64,000 nucleotides of DNA from Paraspadella gotoi (lineage: Eukaryota; Chaetognatha), in NCBI GenBank assembly GCA_051294375.1, contig CM119266.1, forward strand, positions 2,541,551-2,605,550. Reading direction: 5' to 3'. Positions 22,619 through 35,294 of the stretch are shown here, piece by piece. How positions within the stretch are numbered: the stretch's first letter is position 1; each line of letters starts with the position of its first letter. The notes beneath the pieces are model-generated. The model worked only from the letters and a program-made list of their open reading frames with translations. It was not told the DNA's origin and searched no databases. The translations under genes were made by a program, and so were the position numbers.

Positions 22619-22687
22619 GACGACGGCGTCTCAGATCTTTCTGTTTCAGGAAAAAGAAGCCGACAAGATCGAGTACGTTTGCAAAGG
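22619..22687 (+). other. possible short first coding exon (low confidence)
   Basis: The frame ATG ACG ACG GCG reads MTTASQIFLFQEKEAD and ends at KIEYVCK with AAAG|GTGTCT. The sequence is conserved in the tandem copy (25257-25326), though the ATG is TTG there. It is GC-richer than its surroundings. The donor is weak, and I do not recognise a protein family. It could also be a 5'UTR remnant. Confidence 0.25.
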
Positions 22688-22699
22688 TGTCTTTTTTTC

Positions 22700-22700
<1 letters not shown>

Positions 22701-22732
<32 letters not shown>

Positions 22733-22997
22733 TGTTGACTTATTGATTTATTGATTGATTTATTGATTTATTGATTGATNNNNNNNNNNNNNNNNNNNNN
22801 NNNNNNNNNNNNNNNNNNNNNNNNNNNNNNNNNNNNNNNNNNNNNNNNNNNNNNNNNNNNNNNNNNNNNNNNNNNNNNNNNNNNNNNNNNNNNNNNNNNN
22901 NNNNNNNNNNNNNNNNNNNNNNNNNNNNNNNNNNNNNNNNNNNNNNNNNNNNNNNNNNNNNNNNNNNNNNNNNNNNNNNNNNNNNNNNNNTATTGAT

Positions 22998-23028
<31 letters not shown>

Positions 23029-23029
23029 T
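22701..23029. repeat. TTGA/TTTA tetranucleotide array with 211-base gap
   Basis: TGATTGATTGAT and TTTATTTATTTA tracts on both sides of an N run at 22780-22990. Tandem copy 2 has the same array at 25360-25605. Confidence 0.9.
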
Positions 23030-23235
23030 TGTTGTCGCGTGCGAGAGCGTGAGACGAATAAAAATGTTTATTTTTAGAAATTGTTATTGTTTCCAACTGC
23101 TTAATATTAATTATAGCTCCTTGTTACTGTTGATCGATTTAAACTGAATTTCCTTTTTGTCGCTTTATGAAATCTGGGAATCGAAAAGAATAAAAATAAA
23201 AGTTGAATAAGATTTGACGAATAATTGATAAGAGA

Positions 23236-23260
23236 TTTAATCTCTCTGTCTCTGTCTCTC

Positions 23261-23291
<31 letters not shown>

Positions 23292-23300
23292 GTCTGTCTC
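23236..23300. repeat. (CT)n/(CTGT)n microsatellite
   Basis: CTCTGTCTCTGTCTCTCT-type tract, matched by 29676-29732 in the second tandem copy. Confidence 0.85.
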
Positions 23301-23386
23301 TACTTCAAATCGGATTTTCTCGACTCATCCTTTCCCTTTCATATTTGGGTCAAGGGCAAAGGGCGAACTGATTGGAGAAAAGGCAA

Positions 23387-23640
23387 CGGCGAACGGCGAA
23401 CGGCGAACGGCGAATGGCGAGAGGCGAACGNNNNNNNNNNNNNNNNNNNNNNNNNNNNNNNNNNNNNNNNNNNNNNNNNNNNNNNNNNNNNNNNNNNNNN
23501 NNNNNNNNNNNNNNNNNNNNNNNNNNNNNNNNNNNNNNNNNNNNNNNNNNNNNNNNNNNNNNNNNNNNNNNNNNNNNNNNNNNNNNNNNNNNNNNNAACG
23601 GCGAACGGCGAACGCGAACAGCGAACGGCGAGGGATGAAA
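23387..23640. repeat. GGCGAAC 7-bp minisatellite (with 166-base gap)
   Basis: Tandem GGCGAAC units with GGCGAAT and GGCGAGA variants, broken by N at 23431-23596. A 7-bp unit cycles through all frames, so the long Ser/Pro/Phe/Arg-rich frames here have no coding value. The matching array is 29815-30040. Confidence 0.9.
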
Positions 23641-23960
23641 GGCGAATGGGGACAATTGAAGAAATTAGGGAAGGGCAAACATTTCCGGGTGACAATGAAG
23701 AAAAGTGGGAAAGGGAGAAATATAACAATAGATGTAATATTAAACATAATTATTGAATATAGGGGAATGACAAGTATTTGGTGACAACAATAACAACAAC
23801 CTTCATGACTCTTGAACTTACCTAAATTGTGACCTCGGACTTAAGGTCAAAAAGTTAACCGACCACTTGATTCGTTTTTTTAAAAATGATTGTTTGCGTC
23901 GTGACACAATTTGATTTAACAACTACAAAATTCTCGCTTATTTGAAACAAAGAGGTTTCT

Positions 23961-23985
23961 NNNNNNNNNNNNNNNNNNNNNNNNN
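23961..23985. other. assembly gap (25 N)
   Basis: Nominal-size gap between the two tandem copies. Confidence 0.99.
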
Positions 23986-24025
23986 GAGGCGAAAAAATAC
24001 ACTTTACCTCTATCTCTCCCTCTCT

Positions 24026-24041
24026 CTCTCTCTCATTCTCT

Positions 24042-24103
<62 letters not shown>
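24026..24103. repeat. (CT)n microsatellite
   Basis: Nearly pure CT tract at the junction of the two tandem copies. Confidence 0.95.
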
Positions 24104-24107
<4 letters not shown>

Positions 24108-24270
24108 CTTTCCCTCTCACTCCTTGGGCGAATATATATAGGCCATTAGACTAAATGGACATAATAGATCTTAGGGCGCAAAGATTTAGAGTTATAGACT
24201 CGATTACCATATCAATACTGAACAGAATAAGGGGCGAGAGGGAATATGAGAAAGGGAGAGAGAGAGAAAA

Positions 24271-24303
<33 letters not shown>

Positions 24304-24489
24304 GGGACGCAGGAGAAAAGAAGTTATCTTCTGGGTAGGGGTATGTCATATCGCACACCTTCCGGTATATCATATAGATATCATATAGATTTTCCAAACT
24401 GAAAACCTTTAGTTCAACTCCAAGAAACAAGCTTAAACTCTGAATACTCCGCCCCTCCAGCCCAACTACCATCAGCTCCCTTCGCGTCC

Positions 24490-25120
24490 AACATCTCTTT
24501 CACCATCTCTTTCACCATTTCCTTCATCATCTTTTTTACAATTTCGTTCCCCATCTCTTTCACCATCTCTTTCTCTATCTCTTTCACCATCTCTTTCCCA
24601 ACTCTTACTCCATCTTTTACAAAATTTCTTTCTCCATCTCTTTCTCCATCTCTTTCCCATCTCTTACTCCATATTTTTCTCCATCTCCTTCACCATCTTT
24701 TACACAATTCTTTCTCCATCTCTTTCTCCATCTCTTTTTCCATCTCTTCTCATTATCTTTCACAATCTCTTTCACCATCTCTTCTCCCTCTCTTTGTCCA
24801 TATCTTTCACCATCTCTTTCTCCATCTCCTTCATCATCTTTTTACAATTTCTTTCCCCATCTCTATCACCATCTATTTCTCCATCTCTTTCACATCTCTT
24901 TCCCCAACTCTTACTTCATCTTTTTCTCCATCTCCTTCACCATCTTTTACACAATTTCTTTCACCATCTCTTTCACCATTTCTATCTTCATCTCTTTCCC
25001 CATTCTCTTTCTCCGTCCCTTTCCCATCTCTTTCCCCATCTCTTTCCCCATCTTCTTTCACCATCTCTTTCCCCATCTCTTTCACCATCTCTTTCCCCAT
25101 CTCTCTCACCATCTCTTTCA
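24490..25120. repeat. CATCTCTTTCAC 12-bp minisatellite, copy 2
   Basis: About 630 bp of imperfect CATCTCTTTC(A/T)CC units. Long low-complexity frames on both strands are artefacts of a period divisible by three. Confidence 0.9.
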
Positions 25121-25359
25121 TTCCTAATTCAAGATAGAAAACTTCAATCAAAGATCCTGATTAGCAGCGCCCCCCCCTTTTCCACTCCCTTCCCCCCCCA
25201 AAAAAATAATTTTCCCAAAAACCATTAATCTTCATATTTTTTCGATTCCGCGTCGAAATTGGCGTCGGTTTCCTTGACGACGGCGTCTCAGATCTTTCTG
25301 TTTCAGGAAAAAGAAGCCGACGAGATCGAGTACGTTTGCAAAGGTGGCTTTTTTTATGA

Positions 25360-25376
25360 TTGATTTATTGATTTAT

Positions 25377-25413
<37 letters not shown>

Positions 25414-25605
25414 TATTTATTTATTGATTTATTTATTGATTTATTTATTGATTTATTTATTGATTTATTGATTTATTTATTGATTTATTGATTTATTGAT
25501 TTATTTATTTATTTATTGATTTATTTATTGATTTTATTATTGATTTATTTTTTGATTTACTTATTGATTTATTGATTTATTGATTTATTGATTTATTTAT
25601 TTATT
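25360..25605. repeat. TTGATTTA array
   Basis: Interspersed TTGA and TTTA tetranucleotide repeats, the partner of 22701-23029. Confidence 0.95.
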
Positions 25606-26369
25606 GTTGTCGTCGTCGCGTGCGAGAGCGTGAGACGAATAAAATGTTTATTTTTAGAAATTGTTATTGTTTCCAACTGCTTAATATTAATGATAGCTCC
25701 TTGTTACTGTTGATCAGGGTTGTGGAGCTGGCCATTTTTCTCCAGCTCCAGCTCCAACTCCAGCTCCGGCCCAAAAAAATTTCAGCTCCAGCTCCAACTC
25801 CGGCCTCCATCTTAAATTTTTTTCAGCTCCGACTCCAGCTCCAGCTCCACTAAAAATTTTGAGTCAGCTCCAGCTCCCGCTCCGGCTCCCAGCTCCGACC
25901 CTTTAAAGTTTAATGATTAATGTTGCTTATATTTAAATTAGTTCTAATTTTATTAATTTACTTATTTATAAACTTATTTATTTGCTTATATTTAAATAAA
26001 TAATAATTTAATTAATTCATGTATGAAATCATTTGATAATTCATTTATTAATAATAATTATGTATTTTTTAATATTTAATGTATGAGAACACGATTTGTA
26101 CTTAAATGTAGACAAAGGAATATAAGAGAGTAAGAGATAAACAACATTTACTCCCCACATAATTAATAGTTTATTTTACTTTATATAAAATAACATTTAT
26201 CTAAAATTTACTTTTACATTTAAAATATTTGATTATTTATTCAGGATTTTACTATCTAGTTTAAGGCTCAGTATTTCATGAGTTATGCTGCATTGAATTC
26301 TGTGTCATGTGATCACCTTTTAAGGGGATCATGAAAAGTAGGATACTTATGCACATTAAAGGTCTTTAC

Positions 26370-26660
26370 CTTAACCTTACCTTACCATCTGACCCACCGA
26401 CCGACATAAAAGGTGGCTACAGTTAGAGGAAGGGGAAGGTCTCACTCCCAATGCCAAGGAACCAAGGACAAACTTTAGCCCGCCTTGTCTTAAGGCAAGA
26501 AGAGGGCAGCCGGCAAGACATATCAGGTCAGATGAAGTAGCCCAAGGCATTTTTTCCAAGAGGTCCATAAAGTCTGGGAACTCAAGATCCAAATGACCTA
26601 TGACATGCCAATGACCCGGTCACATCGTCACTGCTTTCCTTTGTCCAGAAGCGGGGGGCC
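26370..26660. repeat. GC-rich repeat-like island inside the hAT-like element
   Basis: A block with higher GC than the surrounding AT-rich interior and sharp edges, which suggests a nested insertion. I found no clear A/B boxes or target duplication, so its class is unknown. Confidence 0.35.
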
Positions 26661-28194
26661 AGCTCTTTCTTCTCTTATTTTTTACTAACTCTCTTCTCTT
26701 TAATGTAGTTTATTGTTACTTTTACAATTTATTATTTAAAATGATAATGTTTGCAAACTTTAAATTGTTAATATATATTAACTTATCTCAAATATCTCTC
26801 TTTCTTTCTCCCTCACTCTTTAGTCTTTAACCTCCCACTGTCTTTTTCTTATTTTTTTTGGAAAACTCTCTCTCTCCCTCTTTCACTTTTCACACACGCA
26901 AACCTTATAAATTTGTCAAAAATTTTCACAAATGATTTATTAATTTTTGCGCTAATGAAGACTTACATCTAAAGTTTAAAAAATTTTCCTTTTTTCTCCT
27001 TTTCAAAATAAATTTGTTGCATAAACAAAACAAGAACGGTCTATCCAATGTTTTGCGCCACAGTGACACAGTTTTATGGTTGATCACTACTGTGCAAAGT
27101 TTCATTACAAACAACCAGACATTACAAGAAATATACTGAGTTCGGGGTTCCAGCCTACACTATATGATAGTATGTGTCAACTGACTACACAAGTAATGAA
27201 AACACATTTGCACAAGAAGCATTTAGTAATGACTTACCAGTCTGCCAAGTATTACCTAAAATAACTTTCTTAGCCCGTGTATTTATGGCATGCAATATAT
27301 TTATAGTATTATCTTTATAAAATAAGAAATTTTCAAAATAAATTTTCTTTAATTTTGATTGTTTCAGATTTTTCGTAAAAAATTAGACCAAAAATAAAAA
27401 ACGTTATCATAAATTTTTTGTATTCAGTGTCAAAATTAGAAAAAAAAGGTCAAAATTCTCAACTTTTTAACTCTCTGAAGTAGTAACTACAGTGTATCCC
27501 AATGGTACTGTCGGTTAACTTTTACATATTGTGCGGAACTTTGTTATTAAATGTTATTTCTGAGATAACCAATGTCAAAGATAAGTTCTTACCATTTATG
27601 ATACTATATTTCGAATTCAATTTTTATGAATTTTTCTTGCAGAACATTCAATTTAAATGAGTCATCATTTTCTCACTTTTTTAATTTTAGATAATTTTTT
27701 TACTTTAAAATAAATTTTATTAAAAAAATTCTTTAAAAAAATATTTTGAATAGATATAAATTATTTCAATTTTAATTTGTATAAATAAGTGCATTAATAA
27801 AAAGGAAATAAACAAATATTAAAAACAATATAAAAATTTATCAAAATATGTTAATTAATTTGATATTTAAATTTTATTATTTGAAGTTGTGAGCGATTGA
27901 ATCATTAAGCCAGAACAAAATGGTTGCTATTTATTCAATAAATTATTATTAAATCAATTAAAAAAGTAATATGAACAAGGTAAGTAGATAATTTTAAAAT
28001 AATGATTATTGCAAAGTTGTTTCTTACTGTCCTGCACCTAAAAAAAGATTTAAAACATTATTTAATCAATATTATAAAAAAATATTTGATAAATAATAAA
28101 AAATATATAATTTAAATTTTTTTTTAAAATCGCTGGAAAAATATTTTTACCAATTGCTTTATGTAATAACTACAGGAGTTTGCTTTGTTCAATT

Positions 28195-28480
28195 TTTAAA
28201 ATTTTGGTGTCCTATAAAATGGTCCATACTAAGCCAATGGATTTGGCTGAACGATTATGGACGTGAGACGGTTGTGAATATACCGCCACAGGATCCCCGG
28301 CCAAAGCATCACTCAGGTTCCTCAAAGCCTGAGAGGTGTCTGACAAGACTGTTACCATAGCCGGAGAGAGTGATAGAGCACGAGTTGTGGGGCATAGGAG
28401 TTTGTTGTAGCGTACCCCAGGGGCATAGGGTTTGTCGTAATGTACCCAAAGTCAGCAGGGCATAGGCGTTTAAATAAACC
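28195..28480. repeat. unclassified dispersed repeat fragment
   Basis: Around 28235-28290 it shares an ordered block (ATGGATTTGG, GGACGTGAG, GGTTGTGAA, CCGCCAC) with 7765-7832. It is probably a nested repeat inside the hAT-like element. Confidence 0.4.
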
Positions 28481-28682
28481 AAACCAAACATAGTAAATAC
28501 TGACATACTAACACACTAACATAAAATGACATATGAATCTAAAGGACAAATGATTTAAAAAATGATAAAGTATGAATTTGATATAATTGACTTGGGTAAG
28601 TTGACTAACGTAAAAAAAACATAAATAACCAATTCTGGTGGTCCTATCACCACAGATGGATTAAAGCTGTTTCTTTCGCAGC

Positions 28683-28925
28683 GCCTCAGTGGCTCAGTGG
28701 ACTAATGCAACATTCCCAATGTGCGTCCCTGGTTCGAGCCCTGAGGTTGTCATGTACAAAAGTTGCGATGGACCGGGTAACCCGCCTGTAGGAATGGGCC
28801 TACTGCCAGATCCAAAGCTCTGGACTACATGAACATGCTGTTTCGCTGTCGCCACGATGGTGACACCGCTGCGGGTGTGGCGCCCTGTAAAACCAGCCTC
28901 TTCACAATCACCAATGACCAATAAC
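28683..28925 (+). mobile_element. tRNA-derived SINE, family B
   Basis: The head reads TGGCTCAGTGGACTAATGC (A box), then CTGGTTCGAGCCC (B box). A GC-richer body follows, ending near CACAATCACCAATGACC. It is nested in the hAT-like element and does not form a complete tRNA. Confidence 0.7.
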
Positions 28926-29814
28926 CATGACCTAAATTTGACGTAAAGTTTAGTAAACTGAAACTGTCATGAATTTAAAGTAAACTAAAAGTGAAGCGAA
29001 TATATTATAAAATAAACTAAAAGGTGTAATAAATAAATGGCATAAATACGTAATTTAATTTAGATAAATACCCTAAAATGATGCACTTGTCTTAAAATAC
29101 GTTAATGTTAAATGTATTTTACGTATACTTATTTAATATAATTGTAAATGTGTCACTATGAAACAATTAAAAAAAAAAGTTTAATTTTAAAGGAAAAAAT
29201 ATTTTACTAAGTCATGGCTTAACATTTAGATTTTGCAAATGATAATTTGGATTTTGATTTCAAATCTATACTGAACAAACAAGAGACAACGTTTTAATCA
29301 TGCTGAAAAAAATTAATATTATTTTTCATTTTTATAAATTTTATTATTTCCAAAAAATTTTCTTGGAGCTGGAGTTGGAAACTTTTTTTTGCCCGCTCCG
29401 ACTCCAGCTCCAGCTCCGGCCAAGATAAAAATCTCAGCTCCAGCTCCAGCTCCCGCTCCGGTAGGAAAATAAGTTTCAGCTCCAGCTCCAGCTCCAGCTC
29501 CGGCCAAATATGCCAGCTCCGGCAGCTCCGACTCCAGCTCCAGCTCCAGCTCCACATCCCTGCTGTTGATCGATGTAAACTGAATTCCTTTTTGTCGCTT
29601 TGTGAAATCTGGGAATCGAAAAGAATAAAAATAAAAGTTGAATAAGATTGACAAATAATTGATAAGAGATTTAATCTCTCTGTCTCTGTCTCTCTCTCTC
29701 TCTTCTGTCTGTCTCTCTCTCTGTCTGTCTCTACTTCAAATCGGATTTTCTCTACTCATCCTTTCCCTTTCATTTTGGGTCAAGGGCCAAAGGCGAACTG
29801 ATTGGAGAAAAGGC

Positions 29815-30040
29815 AACGGCGAACGGCGAACGGCGAAACGGCGAACGGCGAACGGCGAGGGGCGAAAGGCGAACGGCGAACGGCGAGGGGCGAACGGCGA
29901 GGGGCGAGGGGCGAACGGCAAACGGCAAATGGCGAGAGGCGAGGGGCGAATGGCGAATGGCGAATGGCAAACGGCAAACGGCAAACGGCAAACGGCGAAC
30001 GGCGAACGGCGAACGGCGAATGGCGAGGGGCGAGGGACGA
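29815..30040. repeat. GGCGAAC 7-bp minisatellite, copy 2
   Basis: About 30 units of GGCGAAC with GGCGAGG, GGCAAAC and GGCGAAT variants. This is the complete form of the gapped array at 23387-23640. Confidence 0.92.
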
Positions 30041-30369
30041 AAGACGAATGGGGAAAATTGAAGGAATTAGTGGAGGGCAAACATTTACGGGTGACAATGA
30101 AGAAAAGTATGAAAGGGAGAATATAACAATAGATGTAATATTAACATAATTATTGAATATAGAGGAATGACAAGTATTTGGTGACAACAACAACGACAAC
30201 AATAACAACAACCTTCATGACTCTTGAACTTACCTAAATCGTGACCTTCGACTTAAGGACAAAAGTTAACCGACCACTAGATTCGTTTTTTTTAAAAAAT
30301 GATTGTTTTCGTAGTGATACAAATTTATTAAACTACAAAATTCTCGCTTATTTGAGACAAAGAGGTTTC

Positions 30370-31297
30370 TCTCAAGAGTCTAACGACGAAGATAAAAGGC
30401 GAAATCAAGAAGTCTAAGCGAACGACGAAGACGAAAGGCGAAGTCGAAAAGCGAAAGTCGAATTGGAATTGAGGTCTCGAGTTCACTTGGGGTCCTCAAT
30501 CCTCATGCTTCCTCGATTTCCCTGAAGACAGATTCCTTGGTCGACATCGGCAAGCAATGTCAGTTGCAATCAAAACGAAATCGCAGGGACAAGCATGAAC
30601 AAGCAATCGTATCTGAAAAGAAATTTTCCTTACTTGTCGATTCGACCTTGAACACGATTGACCTCACTTGATTTCACGTCACTTCACATCACAAAAAATC
30701 ATTACAAATCCCTTCATTTATGTTTGCGTTAAGTCAGTTTTATTTCCTTTGGGTGGATTCCCATGTCATTTCGCAATTAGAGAAAAAAAAGATAAAAATA
30801 AAATATATTCCATGGAGATGGACAAGATATAAGTAGTAATACAATTTTTCAATGCTTGTCATTCTTCCCGTGAGCTCAATTCATTATTATCGTTTACATA
30901 ATTCACTAAACATCATCTTTATCCTTTTGTTTATCGACAAAACCATCTGTATCCTTAACTGACATCATCTGTATTCCTAACTGACATCATCTGTATCCTT
31001 AACAACATCTGTATCCTTAACGACATCATCTGTATCCTTAACTGACATCATCTGTATCCCTCAATCATTCGCTCCAAATCTCACATCCTCCATGAACTCT
31101 ATGCACAACATAACTCCTCACCTGACGATTCTCTCTCTCTCTCTCTCTCTCTCCCTCTCTCTCTTCAATTCCACGCCCGAACGGATTTTCCATAAAATCC
31201 TTGCTCTTTTCTTACCCTGAAGTTTGGCCTCAATAACGACAATATGATTTGGATTAATTTTTTTTTCCTCTCTCTCCTCTCTCTCTCTCTCATCTCT

Positions 31298-31348
<51 letters not shown>

Positions 31349-31531
31349 AATAAGTCTCTCTATTACAAAGTTCCTAATCACTTGAATCAATGATCAACCT
31401 CAGCCAAATACATCTTTTTATCAGCCAATCATCGTTGTTCGTCGATTAAAAATGAACCAATCAGGACGCGACATTTTTTGTCTCTTCGAAAAAAAAAAAA
31501 GCTTTAATCCCATTTTTGTTCTTTCCTTCAG
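30370..31531. other. anonymous sequence with short repeats
   Basis: After the tandem unit comes a GACGAA-rich patch (30390-30460). An imperfect repeat of CATCATCTGTATCCTTAACTGA lies around 30910-31060, and (CT)n tracts at 31129-31161 and 31266-31350. No gene is supported. Confidence 0.5.
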
Positions 31532-31669
31532 CAAAGATTCGAATTCCGGTCAACTGCTTTATTTACCTCAGTTTGTGTCTCCGTCTCTGTCGTCGTCGTC
31601 TCCGTCTCTATCATCCGTCTCCGCAACCCCATCCCCATCACCCCAAAACTCTTGGACGAGGCGCCACAG
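31532..31669 (+). other. possible exon upstream of the kinesin start (low confidence)
   Basis: A pyrimidine-rich acceptor TTCTTTCCTTCAG precedes it, and the consensus-like donor GCCACAG|GTAAAA follows. The 138 bases are open in one frame (KDSNSGQLLYLPQFVSPSLS, then Ser/Pro-rich). It may be a 5'UTR exon of the kinesin gene about 1.5 kb downstream, or an exon of an unknown upstream gene. No family is recognised. Confidence 0.3.
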
Positions 31670-33196
<1,527 letters not shown>

Positions 33197-33278
33197 TTTC
33201 GGTTTTCATTGGAACCAAAGTCAACACCCGTCAACGACAACAACAACAACAACTCCAGCAACAACAACGACAACGACA
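33197..33278 (+). promoter_or_regulatory. probable 5'UTR part of kinesin exon 1
   Basis: A candidate acceptor TTTCATTTCCGCAG ends at 33196. A CAACAA-rich leader without upstream ATG then runs into the start codon. The splice assignment is inferred from sequence alone. Confidence 0.45.
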
Positions 33279-33422
33279 ATGTCGAGCGACGGAGCGAACA
33301 ACATCAAAGTGGCCGTGAGGGTTCGTCCCTTTAACGGGAGAGAGAGAGAGAGAAAGGCGAGACTCTGCATCTCGATGAACGGAAACTCAACGGAGATCAA
33401 AGACTGCAACGCTCCCAACGAA
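33279..33422 (+). CDS. kinesin-3 motor (KIF28/KLP-6-like), coding exon 1
   Basis: This exon encodes the start of a kinesin motor domain, the ATP-driven microtubule motor. The ATG at 33279 is followed by NNIKVAVRVRPFNGRERER, the beta-1 strand and VRVRPF signature found at the extreme N-terminus of kinesin-3 motors. The exon is 144 bases (48 codons, phase 0) and ends CCCAACGAA|GTGAGT. It joins in frame to exon 2 at 62022 (EPKKFAFDHSYW), which matches the family order exactly although the exons are about 28.6 kb apart. The whole intron holds a palindrome and another gene. The KIF28/KLP-6 assignment rests mostly on exons 3 and 4 and is an inference from remembered family features. Confidence 0.85.
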
Positions 33423-34680
33423 GTGAGTTCGATTCGGCGGAGGGTGAGGTGGAAAGGGGGAAAGTCAGTTCAGCGGTGAGTGGCAGCCGTTTACCGATGG
33501 GGCAGGAGTTGGGGAAGGGGTATGAGGAGGTAAGTTCGATTGGAGGGAGGGGGAAAGTGGAGTCACAAGGTGGCGTGTGGCCAGAAAAGAGATAATGATC
33601 GATCACTAACCGTGAGAAATCACATCAAATCAGCTGATGACTTTCGTTCCCACGACTAATGGTCCATTCTTCTCACCAAAGTCGGTAAATGTACTCAACT
33701 TGTGTTTTCTCTTCTCAACCCACTCCTTCTCTATCTGCCTCTCGCTCCCTCTCTCTCACTCTTTCTCTCTCTATCTGTCTCTCGCTCCCTCTCTCTCACT
33801 CTTTCTCTCTCTCTCTGTCTCTCGGGGTCCTCCATGATTTCAAAAAAACATCCGTCACTTTCTTATCTTCTCCTTTTTCTCGATTCAAAACTCGAATCTT
33901 GGGAAAAATATTTTGCGGTTGAATCAATAATTCTTGAATTATAACTTATAACGACCCAAATAAAAGAAAGAAGCCTCAACAAGAATTCAATCCAGTCGCG
34001 GCACGCCCATTCTCATAAGAGAAAGAACAAACGAATTTCGGTCATATTTTCCTAAAACGCCGTTTCTGTTCATATTCCCTAAACTTTAAATTTAATTTTA
34101 ACCAAAATGTTCAACCCTGATCTTTTACAAAATACCTAACACAATCATTAACTTTTTCTCTAATCCAAGTCCCTAATCTTATTCCCTGACCCTAATCCAG
34201 AATATAAATCTCTTTCCCTAATCTCAAAACTAATCTCTCACCCTAATCTCTCACCTCGCCCTTATCCTAAAGTTAAAAACTTATTTTATTTTGAATTAAG
34301 GCCGAAATGTTACACTTTCGAAAAATATTTCTCTTTATAACTTTTTGAATGTATTATTTACAGACAAATAGACATACAAACAGACAGAGAGAAAAGCATC
34401 TAATATATTCTCGCCGAGTACCGACTTCAAAACATTTTGAACGAATGAAAAATCGTTTTGAATCCGTTTTCTGGTATCTGGTACGAAGGGAAAAAATACT
34501 TGGGTTCAACTTCAATGCAAAAATAAAAATAAAATCATTTATCTTGAAGATTTTGTTTACTGGGTGCTCGAAAAATATATGATTCTTTCTATCGCGTGGG
34601 TAAATAAATAGTAATTCGTGGGAAAAAAATTCTCTCTTTTTCTCCAATTTTCAATGAAACCAAATTGCAAACTAGGACCA
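33423..34680. other. start of kinesin intron 1
   Basis: After the GTGAGT donor come CT-rich tracts (33720-33825) and a stretch rich in CCCTAATC-like words (34150-34270), with no exon. A SINE follows from 34686. Confidence 0.6.
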
Positions 34681-34685
34681 ACCAT

Positions 34686-34925
34686 CTGTGGATAAGATGC
34701 TCAGTGAGCTGCAGTGCTATCCGCAACTTCAAGCAGACTTGAAACAGTTCGTGGGCTTGGAACCAGGCTTGAAGGTTTTCCACGCCCCCAAGGCTGTTTA
34801 CGGCCTTCCTCACGCCTCCCGCAGGGTAGGTACCGTTGGGGACCGTTGGGGAGCTATCCCGGTCCCTGAGGGTAATGAGTAGATGGTAATACCCAATGAG
34901 CCAATGCCAATGGTTATGGGCGAAG
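34686..34925 (-). mobile_element. SINE family A, diverged copy
   Basis: It shares TGTGGATAAG, CTATCCGCAACTTC, GGGCTTGGAACCAGGCTTGA and CGCCCCCAAGGC with the copies near 16-19 kb. The tRNA head has decayed. Confidence 0.65.
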
Positions 34926-35013
34926 TGAAATTATCGCAATGCCCTCCAGCTACCACCATCTTGAAAAACTCCACCAACGACTCGGACGCCAATGACGAAT
35001 ACAACGACGACCA

Positions 35014-35046
<33 letters not shown>

Positions 35047-35294
35047 CGTTAAAAAAGGGCGAACCCGACCGCGAATCGACCTCTTGAGCCCAAAACAAAC
35101 TTTGTTCTCTTTTTAAATGAGAAAACTATTTCTGGATTTTTTGTTTACACAAGCTCGGGGTGAATTTGTAGGACAGCGCAAAAAAACGTTTATTTTAGTA
35201 GGGATTAACATTATTGTCAATGTGCTTGTGACTATTTCTTGGTCCCAATTTTCTCGCAACCACTCATCAATTTCCTTCTTCTTTGCCTCCAAAC

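Larger units (their letters stand above)
21092..23960. repeat. first copy of a tandemly duplicated microsatellite-rich unit
   Basis: It starts TTACACTTTCCCTCTCACTC and matches the second copy (24102-30369) block by block. The blocks are a conserved leader, a (GA)n tract, a CATCTCTTTCAC minisatellite, a possible exon (22619-22687), a TTGATTTA array, (CT)n, a GGCGAAC minisatellite, and a conserved tail ending ACAAAGAGGTTTCT. Three N gaps interrupt it. It keeps the empty target site (CTGTTGAT, 23127-23134) of the hAT-like element present in copy 2. Confidence 0.85.
25715..29562. mobile_element. hAT-like DNA transposon, probably non-autonomous
   Basis: The 3848-bp insert begins CAGGGTTGTGGAGCTGG and ends CTCCACATCCCTG, whose reverse complement is CAGGGATGTGGAG, so the terminal inverted repeats start CAGGG as in hAT elements. 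Exact 8-bp duplications CTGTTGAT flank it (25707-25714 and 29563-29570). The tandem copy keeps the empty site at 23127-23134. Both ends carry arrays of GGAGCTGGAGCTGGAG-type subterminal repeats. The AT-rich interior holds a SINE and other repeat fragments, and no transposase frame is recognisable. Confidence 0.85.
24102..30369. repeat. second copy of the tandemly duplicated unit, with a hAT-like insertion
   Basis: It matches 21092-23960 from TTACACTTTCCCTCTCACTC to ACAAAGAGGTTTCT, including the order of all microsatellite blocks. It is longer because a 3848-bp element with an 8-bp target duplication (25707-29570) has inserted at the CTGTTGAT site. Confidence 0.85.

Noticed and set aside
26926-27264. 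Short frames inside the hAT-like element with an HLHKKH motif, considered as a BED-finger transposase remnant
   Set aside because: The paired cysteines and the transposase core could not be identified, so the resemblance is too weak.
29659-30211. Several 100-155 codon frames on both strands
   Set aside because: A 7-bp GGCGAAC array opens all frames, and both strands give similar repeats.
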